Source of the DNA: Bradyrhizobium sp. AZCC 1610
GTDB taxonomy: Bacteria; Pseudomonadota; Alphaproteobacteria; Rhizobiales; Xanthobacteraceae
Length of the DNA stretch: 64,000 nt
NCBI RefSeq assembly: GCF_036924515.1
Contig: NZ_JAZHRR010000001.1
Coordinates: forward strand, 5,241,001-5,305,000
Direction: 5' to 3'
The position numbers and the translations under genes were made by a program. Under the pieces are notes generated by a model, which worked only from the letters and a program-made list of their open reading frames with translations, was not told where the DNA came from and did not search any database. Numbering within the stretch: the stretch's first letter is position 1; the number at the start of each line of letters is the position of its first letter. Below are positions 24,690 to 34,031 of this stretch, piece after piece.

Positions 24690-25175
24690 TCAGTCCCCGT
24701 TCTCCAACCCGCCGACGTGCTTCTGGGTGTAGAGATCAAGCCCGATGCGCTTGATCAAATCGAGCTGGGTTTCGAGGAAATCGATGTGATGTTCCTCATC
24801 CTTCATCACGCTCTCGAACAGGTCGCGCGAGACGTAATCCTTGACGCCATGGCAATAGGTCGCGGCTTCCTGATAGAGCGTGCGCGCGGTCATCTCGGTT
24901 GCAAGGTCGCATTCGATGATCTCCTGGACGTTCTGGCCGATGCGCAGGGGATCGAGCACCTGCATGTTGGGAAAGCCGTCGAGGAACAGGATCCGGTCGG
25001 TGAACTTGTCGGCGTGCACCATCTCCTCGATGGATTCCTTGCGCCAGACCTTGGCCATTTCCAGAAGGCCCCAATTGTTCAGGAGCCGGTAATGCAGCCA
25101 GTACTGGTTGATCGCGGTGAGCTCGCTGCGCAGGCCCTTGTTGAGATAGTCGATGACTTTGGGATCGCCCTGCAT
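24690..25175 (-). CDS. bfr: Bacterioferritin
   Basis: A 161-residue bacterioferritin, the 24-mer iron-storage shell. All ferroxidase ligands are present at canonical numbers: Glu18, Glu51, His54, Glu94, Glu127 and His130. Met52, the heme ligand at the subunit interface, is also present. It stores Fe(III) and releases it with help from Bfd. An Irr-type box lies 44-60 bp upstream of the start. The ferredoxin gene bfd lies upstream on the same strand, 137 bp away. Confidence 0.96.
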   Translation of the reverse strand: MQGDPKVIDYLNKGLRSELTAINQYWLHYRLLNNWGLLEMAKVWRKESIEEMVHADKFTDRILFLDGFPNMQVLDPLRIGQNVQEIIECDLATEMTARTLYQEAATYCHGVKDYVSRDLFESVMKDEEHHIDFLETQLDLIKRIGLDLYTQKHVGGLENGD

Positions 25176-25218
25176 GGTCCACTCCGATTTCCTCAGGCCA
25201 AAGGCGGCCTGACCTGTA

Positions 25219-25235
25219 TTTAGAATACTTCTAAA
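25219..25235 (-). promoter_or_regulatory. Irr-type iron control element upstream of bfr
   Basis: The 17-bp sequence TTTAGAATACTTCTAAA is a perfect 7-3-7 inverted repeat. It matches the rhizobial Irr (ICE) box TTTAGAA-N3-TTCTAAA. Its place just upstream of bfr fits repression of iron storage by Irr when iron is short, as known in Bradyrhizobium and Rhizobium. Confidence 0.85.
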
Positions 25236-25312
25236 TCAGTTTGGAGCCGAGAGCAACCGTTCCGCGAAAAAAGCGGTGGGAACGGCAGAAATCAGTGGAA
25301 TTCGAGGGGTTT

Positions 25313-25588
25313 TCAGCAGGCCGCGAGCGCAAAAGCCGGGGCAGCTTCCTGCGCGGGCTCGTCGTTGGCAGCCTGGCGGCTGTGCGGGCAACCGGAACAG
25401 CATTCCTTGGCGCAGGCGCCGAGTGCTTCGTCGATGATGGTCTTGATGGTGCGCGCGCACCGGCCGCATTCGGCGCTGCAGCCGAGGCAACCGTAAATCT
25501 GTTTCGGATTTCGCGGCAGGTCCGAAGCTGCACTCACGGCATTACGGACATCGTGGTCGCTCAGGACGTTGCAGGAACAGACAATCAT
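25313..25588 (-). CDS. bfd: Bacterioferritin-associated ferredoxin
   Basis: A 91-residue [2Fe-2S] protein. MIVCSCNVLSDHDVRNAV at the N-terminus and CLGCSAECGRC around residues 34-44 supply the cluster ligands (CxC and CxxC spacing of Bfd). It donates electrons to bacterioferritin for iron release. The C-terminal ~35 residues (CAKECCSGCPHSRQAANDEP and on) are a Cys-containing extension beyond the usual ~65-residue Bfd. It precedes bfr on the same strand. Confidence 0.9.
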   Translation of the reverse strand: MIVCSCNVLSDHDVRNAVSAASDLPRNPKQIYGCLGCSAECGRCARTIKTIIDEALGACAKECCSGCPHSRQAANDEPAQEAAPAFALAAC

Positions 25589-25698
25589 GAAACCGCTAAA
25601 ACCCTTGGTGATGCGATCTCATCGATATTTAAGAGCGCGACGAGATGCAAAAGGAAAAGCCGCATTTTCAAGCAATTCCAAACTGATGCTGGGAAGAT

Positions 25699-25715
25699 AC
25701 TGGAATGAATCTAAA
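25699..25715 (-). promoter_or_regulatory. Possible degenerate Irr box upstream of bfd
   Basis: Read on the minus strand the sequence is TTTAGATTCATTCCAGT, which matches TTTAGAA-N3-TTCTAAA at 10 of 14 defined positions. It lies about 110 bp upstream of the bfd start. The match is partial, so binding is uncertain. Confidence 0.3.
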
Positions 25716-26004
25716 AAGGCGGCGTTGCGGTAGATCACACTGGCGCTGATTTACCGGCGGTTTTCGGCGTCAGTCGCCTCCGCCATCGCCACCGCCTCCA
25801 CCATGAATGCCGCCATCCGCTCATCATTGTGCCTTCGTTCAAGGGCCGAGGAAGAATTTTTGGTATCTTCGCACCGCAACTGGCCGGTCCGTCCCATTTT
25901 CGTCGCCCTTGGACGCACGGCCGTTCATTGAACATTCACGCGAAATGTGGAACTTTTGCCGGGACAAAACGTGACGTCCTTGCTCCCACGAGAAAGGTAA
26001 GGCC
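25716..26004. other. Noncoding gap upstream of tandem exported proteins
   Basis: It holds a run on the minus strand encoding a Gly-rich peptide in one frame and Trp/Arg-rich in another, but no start and ribosome-binding site convinced me. The right edge carries GAGAAAGGTAAGGCC, the ribosome-binding region of the gene at 26005. Confidence 0.4.
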
Positions 26005-26316
26005 ATGAAGAAGACATTGACGGCGCTCGGTGCGGCCGCCGCATTGACCGTTTCCGCCGTTTCTATCCCGGCTCCCGCCCATGCGCAGCGCGGCGTTGCA
26101 GCGGGCGTCGCGGCCGGATTGATCGGCGGCGCCATCGTCGGCGGCGCGATTGCTTCGCAGAACGGCTACTATTACGGCCCGGGCCATTATGCGCCTGGCT
26201 ATGGCGGCCCGGCCTATGTCGTCGATCCCGGCTACGGCGAATCCTGCATCTGGCAGCGGCAGCGGTTCTGGGATGGTTATGGCTGGCGCGTCCGCAACGT
26301 CAGGGTTTGCGACTAG
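26005..26316 (+). CDS. Exported glycine-zipper protein, paralog 1
   Basis: A 103-residue protein with a signal peptide (1-28, ending AHA/QR). A small-residue helix follows (RGVAAGVAAGLIGGAIVGGA) and resembles a glycine-zipper membrane segment. Then comes a Gly/Tyr/Pro-rich linker and the C-terminal motif CIWQRQRFWDGYGWRVRNVRVC. The two Cys in the tail may form a disulfide. A close paralog follows at 26552. Function unknown, probably associated with the envelope. Confidence 0.8.
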   Translation: MKKTLTALGAAAALTVSAVSIPAPAHAQRGVAAGVAAGLIGGAIVGGAIASQNGYYYGPGHYAPGYGGPAYVVDPGYGESCIWQRQRFWDGYGWRVRNVRVCD

Positions 26317-26353
26317 CTAGCCGCCCGTTCATCTTCATTAAATTGCGCCCAAC

Positions 26354-26382
26354 ATCCCGGAACAGTGCCTGCTTTTCCGGGA
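26354..26382. terminator. Hairpin after paralog 1
   Basis: ATCCCGGAA and TTCCGGGAT form a stem with an 11-base loop. No T run follows at once. A second hairpin lies 15 bp further on. Confidence 0.4.
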
Positions 26383-26397
26383 TGCATGCCATTTCCG

Positions 26398-26423
26398 GCC
26401 CGAAAAAACCGTTTTTTTCGGGC
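26398..26423. terminator. Hairpin with A/T-rich upper stem (terminator-like)
   Basis: GCCCGAAAAAAC and GTTTTTTTCGGGC form a near-perfect stem. The T-rich right arm could end transcription of paralog 1, or of a transcript on the opposite strand. Confidence 0.5.
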
Positions 26424-26551
26424 ACCCGTTAGGAACGTTTACTTTCGATTGACCCATGTGCGCTTTTTTAGCGAAGCGGCAGTTCGAAACAGCGTGTGAG
26501 TCATCCCTAAACCCGGCGCTCGAAGGCGCCACCCCCAGGAGAGCCCAGGAC

Positions 26552-26824
26552 ATGAAGAAGACATTTGCTGCCTTGGTCGCGGTCGCAACGATTGCCGGTT
26601 CGCTTGCCTCGACACCCGCAAACGCACAGCGTGGCGTTGCCGCAGGCGTGGCGGCCGGCTTGCTCGGCGGCGCGATCATCGGTGGCGCGATCGCCTCCAG
26701 CCGCCCGGCCTACGGCGGTCCGGTGTACGTGGAAGAAGCGCCCTACCCGGCGTGCCGGATGGTTCGCGAGCGCTTCTGGGACGGCTATGACTGGCGCTAT
26801 CGCCGCGTCGAGGTCTGCAACTGA
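26552..26824 (+). CDS. Exported glycine-zipper protein, paralog 2
   Basis: A 90-residue paralog of the preceding gene. The signal peptide (1-24, ending ANA/QR) leads into RGVAAGVAAGLLGGAIIGGA, nearly identical to paralog 1. The linker is shorter and the tail is ACRMVRERFWDGYDWRYRRV followed by EVC. An AGGAG about 12 bases upstream supports the ATG at 26552. The duplication is recent enough to be obvious, but the linkers have diverged. Confidence 0.82.
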   Translation: MKKTFAALVAVATIAGSLASTPANAQRGVAAGVAAGLLGGAIIGGAIASSRPAYGGPVYVEEAPYPACRMVRERFWDGYDWRYRRVEVCN

Positions 26825-26844
26825 TCTGATCGATTAGTGATCGA

Positions 26845-26875
26845 AGCCCGGCCGAGATCTCGGCCGGGCTTTTTC
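26845..26875 (+). terminator. Rho-independent terminator
   Basis: A perfect 26-bp palindrome (left arm AGCCCGGCCGAGA, 26845-26870) is followed by TTTTCTTT. It lies 20 bp after the stop of paralog 2 and is one of the strongest terminators in the window. Confidence 0.9.
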
Positions 26876-26888
26876 TTTGATCGGTCCT

Positions 26889-26994
26889 GTAGCCCGGGCG
26901 AGCGAAGCGACCCCGGGACAGTGGTGACAAAACCAACGGATATTCCATTTGGCTGACACCGCTCCCGGATTGCGCTTCGCTCCATCCGGGCTAC
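26889..26994. repeat. Palindromic repeat, 'TAGCCCGGATG' family
   Basis: Arms GTAGCCCGGGCGAGCGAAGC... and ...TTCGCTCCATCCGGGCTAC are separated by about 50 bp of loop. It lies between a terminator and the 3' end of the frameshifted transglycosylase. Confidence 0.8.
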
Positions 26995-27001
26995 GGGGTC
27001 G

Positions 27002-28238
27002 TCATCGCCCCGCACTCATCGCGCGCAGCACCGCTTCGCTTGGCCAGCAATCGACCTTGAGGCCGGCGGACTTCTGATACGCCCCGAGCGCCGCGCGGGT
27101 CTGCATGCCCGCCTTGCCGTCGAGCTTGTCCTTGTAGAGGCCGATGCGCGTCAGGTGACGCTGCATGGCTTCGACATCCGCGGAGCGCAGCTGTGTCGAG
27201 GCCGACCATGGGGTCGCGAACGGCTGCGGGCTCACCATGCGGTCAGCGAGATGCCCGACGAACAGCACATAGAGATCGGAGAAATTGTATTCCTTGATGA
27301 CGAAGTAGTTCTTCGTGGTCAGGAACGCCGGGCCGTAGATGCCCTCCACCTGCAGCAGCGAGGCCGGCTGCGCCTGCTCCACCGCGCTCAACCTCTGCCC
27401 GCGCACGGGCACAAAACCCGCGCGCAGCCATTCGGCGATCGGCTTGGTCACCTCGGGCACGCCCATGGTGCAATCGACATTGGCGGGCGCCTTCACCTCA
27501 TAGGCCCAGCGAACGCCCGGCTGCCAGCCCTTGTTGACGAGCTGCTGCGCGGCTGCGGCCAGCGCGTCCGGCACCGAATGCCAGATGTCGACCCGGCCGT
27601 CGCCGTCGAGATCGACGCCGTGCTTGTAGTATTCGGACGGCAGGAATTGGGTGTATCCGGTGGCACCGGCCCAGGACGAGCGAAAATCCTTGCGAGCCAC
27701 CGCACCCTCGCCAAGGAGCTTCAGCGCGAGAATGAACTCACCCCGGTACTGATCCTTGCGGCGGCCGACATAGGCCTGCGTCGCCACCACGCGCAGCGTG
27801 TCGTAGGGCAGCCGGTAGCGGCCATAGTCCGTCTCCCGGCCCCAGATCGCGAGCACGATGCTTGAAGGAACGCCGAAACGCTTTTCGATCTCGGTGAGCG
27901 CTGTGCGATGCTTCTGCATCAGCTTCTGCCCCTCCGCCGCCAGCCGCGCGATCGAGGCTTCCTTCACGTAATCGGCCGGCACCTGCACGAACTCGGCTTG
28001 CGACGGTGCGCCGGGTGGCGGGCCGGCCGGGCAGCAAGAGATCGGGTAATTTGTAATCTGGTTCGAGCCCCCTCGTCTCGGCATCGAACGTCGCGCGCGA
28101 CACGCCGGCCGCCTGCGCTTCCGGCCACAGCGAGGCGATGAATTGGGTAAAGTCGGCGTCGGCGGCACGGGCCGGACGCATCGCGCCCGGCGTCATCGCT
28201 GCCAGTATCAGAACCGCGGCTATCAACCTCTGTCGCAA
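27002..28238 (-). pseudogene. Lytic transglycosylase (MltB family), broken by one extra base
   Basis: Two frames together encode a full MltB-type enzyme of about 411 residues. The N-terminal part holds a signal peptide (LRQRLIAAVLILAAMTPGAM) and ADADFTQFIASLWPEAQAAG, ending in LPDLLLPGRP. The C-terminal part begins PPGAPSQAEFVQVPADYV and holds the catalytic Glu (AIWGRETDYGRYR), GATGYTQFLPSEYYKHGVD and a C-terminal PG-binding repeat. The frames join if one C is removed near 28012-28030, and the total length is 3n+1. The start is probably the TTG at 28238 with AGGA upstream, just after the UPF0114 gene. It may be a sequencing error rather than a true pseudogene. Confidence 0.8.
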
Positions 28239-28269
28239 ACCGGAATCCTGTCGATCGACATGTCGCTCA

Positions 28270-28860
28270 TCAATGCGAGACGGCCTGTTTGGCATGTTCG
28301 GTGGAAACATTCGACAACCTGTCGACATAGGCAATGCCGATCGCCGACAGAATGAAAACCGTGTGGATGATGGTCTGCCACATCACGCCGGTTTCGGTGT
28401 AGCCGCTCTTGCCCGAAGCCAATCCTCCGGCCTCGATGAAGGTGCGCAACAGATGGATCGACGAGATGCCGATGATGGCCATCGCCAGCTTGATCTTGAG
28501 CACGCTGGCGTTGACGTGGCTGAGCCATTCCGGCTGATCGGGATGTCCTTCCAGATTGAGACGGGACACGAAGGTCTCGTAGCCGCCGACGATGACCATC
28601 ACCAGCAGGTTGGAAATCATCACCACATCGATCAGGCCCAGCACCGCCAGCATGATCTGCTGCTCGCTGAAATCGAAGGCGTGGGCGAACAGGTGCCACA
28701 ACTCCTTCAGAAACAGCACCACATAGACGCCCTGCGCGACGATCAGGCCAAGATAGAGCGGCAGTTGCAGCCAGCGGGAGCTGAAGATCAGCAGCGGGAC
28801 CGGACGCAATGCCTTCCTCTGAGCTTTGGGCGGCAAGGGTGTTTCGGGAGTAAGGGACAT
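28270..28860 (-). CDS. UPF0114 (YqhA-like) membrane protein
   Basis: A 196-residue inner-membrane protein with four predicted helices. These include [57 protein letters not shown] and a C-terminal helix ending [24 protein letters not shown] is the UPF0114 hallmark. Function unknown. The transglycosylase gene starts about 30 bp downstream on the same strand, so they may share a transcript. Confidence 0.9.
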   Translation of the reverse strand: MSLTPETPLPPKAQRKALRPVPLLIFSSRWLQLPLYLGLIVAQGVYVVLFLKELWHLFAHAFDFSEQQIMLAVLGLIDVVMISNLLVMVIVGGYETFVSRLNLEGHPDQPEWLSHVNASVLKIKLAMAIIGISSIHLLRTFIEAGGLASGKSGYTETGVMWQTIIHTVFILSAIGIAYVDRLSNVSTEHAKQAVSH

Positions 28861-29148
28861 TCAGGAGGGCTCGCTGCAGGGGATTCGAATTGCGGAAGGA
28901 GGCCTATATCTACGCAATCTGACCGCGCTGTGAAGCGACAACTGGCCGCAGCGCGTATTACGGGATCGTCACGTTAGCCGGAGCTTCAAGGCAAAATAGC
29001 GTCCGCACGGTCGTCTCGTTACAGAGCCACAATCCTTATCAACGACGCATCCCGCCATTTGAGTTCGTGAAGAGGTCCCGCGGATCTGGAAACAAAGATA
29101 AACTCTCGGTCATCACGACACCGAATCATCGAGAAACACGGCGCCGGA
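28861..29148. other. Intergenic region between divergent genes
   Basis: No gene or repeat recognised. It should contain promoters for the UPF0114 gene and the hypothetical gene at 29149. The composition is visibly less GC-rich than its surroundings. Confidence 0.4.
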
Positions 29149-29596
29149 ATGTTCTTCCCGAAGATCAACGTGAAGATCGATCCGGTCCGGCGATGGCACC
29201 GGCCCGACCGGCACTTCTTCGCTAACGGCGCCTGTCAGGTGCTGGCCTTTGCGTTTCTGGAACGATATCCCGATCTCGAGTTTCGCGCCCGATGGATCAA
29301 ACCGGCGGCTCGATTCAGCGGCAACCACATCTACGTCACCGACGGGATCAACGCCTTCGACTATCACGGCCTCACCATCGAACAGCGCCTGCTCGCGTTG
29401 GCCTTCAGGCGCGGCCGGCGATTCTTTCCCGGCTGGGACGCCGCGCTGGTGGACTTGCCAGCCGATGTTCTGATTTCAGAACAGCGCTCGCGGCAGATCG
29501 AGGGACTTTGGCTGCGCGAGCCGGAGCAATTCCTTCATGACGCGTTGCCCCGCGCGCGCAACTTTCTCGACGGGTTCGGCGATATCAGGCGGAGGC

Positions 29597-31246
<1,650 letters not shown>

Positions 31247-31496
31247 CGCGATCCCTGGAAACGGTTGGATTTTACGGAGATTTGCTGCCGCTGATGTAGC
31301 GGCGCGGCCGCCAAAGGGCAACCACGGGAACCCGTTTTCCATCCGTTCACCACGGATGAATACGGGATGGTCACCATGTGGCGACAGATCGCGACAATTG
31401 AAACTATCTTTTAATAAATCAGGCGAAAACTCGTTCCCGGCGCCAAAAAGGCGTTTCACGCGGCGAGCGCCGCGGGTGAAACAAAGGGCCCGCGTC

Positions 31497-31691
31497 ATGG
31501 CTACGATCAGTTCGGCATCCCTTCACGCCCCGGCGAACAGCCGCGACGGACTGGCAAAACCGTTGGCAGAACTCCGCACCTTCTTGCGCCAGTTCATCGC
31601 CAAGGCGTTCGACCCCTACCACCCGGAACTGCACTATATGCGCGGCCCGGGACCTGCCTGGCGCGCCAAGCATCCCGGCGGTTCAAACTGA
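31497..31691 (+). CDS. Small hypothetical protein
   Basis: A 64-residue protein, [20 protein letters not shown]...[20 protein letters not shown], ending [10 protein letters not shown]. It has a central amphipathic helix and an aromatic C-terminus. I do not recognise a characterised family. The ATG at 31497 has only a weak purine stretch upstream. It is divergent from ettA with 250 bp between. Confidence 0.5.
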   Translation: MATISSASLHAPANSRDGLAKPLAELRTFLRQFIAKAFDPYHPELHYMRGPGPAWRAKHPGGSN

Positions 31692-31817
31692 GCTATCCGG
31701 TTATTTGAGGCAGCCCCGCATTTAAGTCCGCTTGCGCCATCTCTGATTGCGCGCAACCATGGCGACCTCCCCGACGGCCGTTTCCGGCCGTCGTCCTCGC
31801 CACCAACGGACCTCCCC

Positions 31818-32777
31818 ATGACGCGGCTGCGCTGTGCAATCCTCGACGACTATCTCAATGTGGCGCTCTCGGTCGCTGACTGGTCCAAAGTCTCCGACCG
31901 TGTCGACATCACGGTGTTCAACCAGCCGTTTGCGACCGCTGAAGCCGCCGCCAGCGCGCTGAAGGATTTCGAGATCATCTGCGCGATGCGCGAACGGACG
32001 CCGTTCCCGCGCACCATGTTTGCAGGCCTGCCCAACCTGAAACTCCTGATCACCTCGGGCCTGCGCAACGCCGCGATCGACATGGAAGCCGCCAAGGACC
32101 ACAAGGTTACGCTGTGCGGCACGCAATGGGGCCGCGACCCGACCGCGCCGCTGACCATGGGCCTGATCCTTGAGCTGACCCGCAATATCGGCCGCGAAAA
32201 CGCCCGCATGCATGCTGGCGAGCCGTTGCAGAAGCACGTCGGCATGGAGATCGAGGGCCGCACGCTGGGCGTCATCGGCCTCGGCAAGCTCGGCACCAAG
32301 GTGTCAAAACTGGCGCAGGCCTTCGGCATGAACGTGATCGCCTGGAGCCCGAATCTCACGCTAGAGAAGTGCAAGGAAGTCGGCGTTACCTACGCCAGCA
32401 AGGACGAGCTGTTTTCGACGGCCGACATCGTCACCATCCATGTGGTGCTGAGCCAGCGCTCGCGCGGGCTGGTCGGGCGTGATGATCTCGCGCGGATGAA
32501 ACCGACCGCCTACCTTGTCAACACCGCGCGCGGGCCGATCGTCGACGAAGGCGCGCTGCTGGAAGCGCTGACGCAAAAGAAGATCGCCGGCGCCGGCGTC
32601 GACGTGTTCTCGGTCGAGCCGCTGCCGGTCGACCACCCCTTCCGCAAGCTCGACAACATGGTGCTGACGCCGCATCTCGGCTACGTCACCGAGGACAGTT
32701 TTCGAAACCACTATCAGCAGATGGTCGAGGGTATCGACGCCTGGTTCAAGGGCGAGCCGAAGCAGCGGCTGGCCTAG
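31818..32777 (+). CDS. D-2-hydroxyacid dehydrogenase
   Basis: A 319-residue NAD-dependent D-isomer-specific 2-hydroxyacid dehydrogenase. The Rossmann motif is LGVIGLGKLGTKV near residue 150. Catalytic residues are Arg in LVNTARGPIVDE, Glu in DVFSVEPLP and His in LTPHLGYVT. The substrate may be a phosphoglycerate-like, glyoxylate or aromatic 2-oxo acid; the sequence does not decide. It is a monocistronic unit with a hairpin 10 bp after the stop. Confidence 0.92.
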   Translation: MTRLRCAILDDYLNVALSVADWSKVSDRVDITVFNQPFATAEAAASALKDFEIICAMRERTPFPRTMFAGLPNLKLLITSGLRNAAIDMEAAKDHKVTLCGTQWGRDPTAPLTMGLILELTRNIGRENARMHAGEPLQKHVGMEIEGRTLGVIGLGKLGTKVSKLAQAFGMNVIAWSPNLTLEKCKEVGVTYASKDELFSTADIVTIHVVLSQRSRGLVGRDDLARMKPTAYLVNTARGPIVDEGALLEALTQKKIAGAGVDVFSVEPLPVDHPFRKLDNMVLTPHLGYVTEDSFRNHYQQMVEGIDAWFKGEPKQRLA

Positions 32778-32880
32778 AGCATTATCGGTTCTGATTGAAT
32801 CAGAACCGAAGCTCTAGAATCTTGTTTTGACGCGTTTTCTTTACGCGAACCGGTATCCACTTCGCTCGAAAACGCTATAA
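32776..32880. repeat. Compound palindromic repeat after the hydroxyacid dehydrogenase
   Basis: The first hairpin is CGGTTCTGATT-G-AATCAGAACCG (32786-32808). It is followed by AACCGGTATCCACTTCGC, shared with the element at 11237-11363. It may double as a terminator for the convergent genes on either side. Confidence 0.7.
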
Positions 32881-32887
32881 GCCAAGC

Positions 32888-33853
32888 TCAGGCAGCATGT
32901 TGCGTGGTGGCCCGGTTCGCGATCTCCGCAAATCCCAGCCGCCACGACGGATGCTCCGGCTGCCAGCCCAGTTCCCGCCTGGCCTTGGCGTTGGAGCCCG
33001 CCCGCACTTCGGTCATCATCGAAACAAGGTGCTCGCCGGCGAACAACCGGCCAAGCCAGGCCGGCACGCGAATCGGCGGCCTGGCTCCGAGCAAGGCGGC
33101 AAGGGCGGGCAGCCATTCGCTCACTTCCGCCGGTTCATCGTCGACGATGTTGTAGATATTGCCGGGCTGGCCGCGCTCGACGGCAGCAACGGTAGCGGCA
33201 GCCGCATCATCGACGTGGATGAACGACCACCGTCCGCCACCGCCGCCGATCAGCGGCACGCGGCGGCGGCGCAACTGATCGATCATCGCGCGCGAGAGCA
33301 TCCCGGTGTCCGGGCCGTAGAATGATCCATACCGCAGGACAATCCCTTCAGGGCTTGTCGAGCCGGCGACGGCGCCTTCCAGTTGCTGGATCGCTTGCAG
33401 CGTGCGGCGCAGCTCCTCCGGCGGATCGGGATCCAGCGCGTCGGCCTCCGTCTTGATCGATTCGCCACCATGGCTGTAAGTCCAGCCGCAGAAGCTCTGG
33501 GCGATGAAGCGCCTCGCACCGGCTTCGCGGGCGGCCGCCAACAGGAAATCGGTGCCCTCTGTCCGCAACCGGTTGGTGGTGGCGAACGCGCGATCGAAAT
33601 GCCTGATATCCGTGACATCAGCGAGATCGGTCATCTGATCGATGATGACATCGGGCTTCGCCGCGATCACGGCGGCGCGAATGGCCGGCGCGTCGAGCCC
33701 ATCGGCGATCGCAGGTTCCGCGCCCATCCGTTTGATGATTTCGGCCTTCGCCGCCGTTCGCGTCGTGCCAACAACGGAGTGACCGGCCGCGATCAGCGCG
33801 GCAATGAGCGGGCGGCCCACGGCGCCGGTGGCGCCTGCAACAAATATCCGCAT
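32888..33853 (-). CDS. NAD(P)-dependent epimerase/oxidoreductase (extended SDR)
   Basis: A 321-residue extended short-chain dehydrogenase-like protein. The N-terminal FVAGATGAVGRPLIAAL is the nucleotide-binding motif. RYGSFYGPDTGM and FIHVDDAAAATVAAVERG are typical of NAD-dependent epimerase/dehydratase proteins. The usual YxxxK is not obvious (SFCGWTYSHGGES stands near its place), so catalysis may be atypical. The ATG at 33853 follows CAGGAGG. The substrate is unknown and there is no partner gene. Confidence 0.87.
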   Translation of the reverse strand: MRIFVAGATGAVGRPLIAALIAAGHSVVGTTRTAAKAEIIKRMGAEPAIADGLDAPAIRAAVIAAKPDVIIDQMTDLADVTDIRHFDRAFATTNRLRTEGTDFLLAAAREAGARRFIAQSFCGWTYSHGGESIKTEADALDPDPPEELRRTLQAIQQLEGAVAGSTSPEGIVLRYGSFYGPDTGMLSRAMIDQLRRRRVPLIGGGGGRWSFIHVDDAAAATVAAVERGQPGNIYNIVDDEPAEVSEWLPALAALLGARPPIRVPAWLGRLFAGEHLVSMMTEVRAGSNAKARRELGWQPEHPSWRLGFAEIANRATTQHAA

Positions 33854-33978
33854 GTCAAATCCTCCTGTTGCTGCCCCACAATTCTGGCCGGCAGGTAGTC
33901 GGAGCAAATGTGAATTCAAGCGCGCGACGCTCAAAGCCGCAGCCGCGCAGGATCGCGACGGGCGGGGTACACGGGCAG

Positions 33979-34008
33979 CAAAAAAGGCGCGCCGCAGGGC
34001 GCGCCTTT
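33979..34008 (-). terminator. Rho-independent terminator of the L,D-transpeptidase gene
   Basis: Read on the minus strand, AAAGGCGCGCC-CTGC-GGCGCGCC is followed by TTTTTT. It lies about 25 bp after the stop codon at 34032. Confidence 0.9.
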
Positions 34009-34031
34009 GAAACGTTATTTGTAACTTAGGC

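Noticed and set aside
25735..25935. Short minus-strand frames with Trp/Arg-rich or Gly-rich translations
   Set aside because: No convincing start or ribosome-binding site, and the composition comes from a GGN-type repeat. A small real peptide cannot be fully excluded.
28030..28090. A tRNA-like GGTTCGAGCCCC segment
   Set aside because: It lies within the transglycosylase reading frame and no acceptor or anticodon stems surround it.
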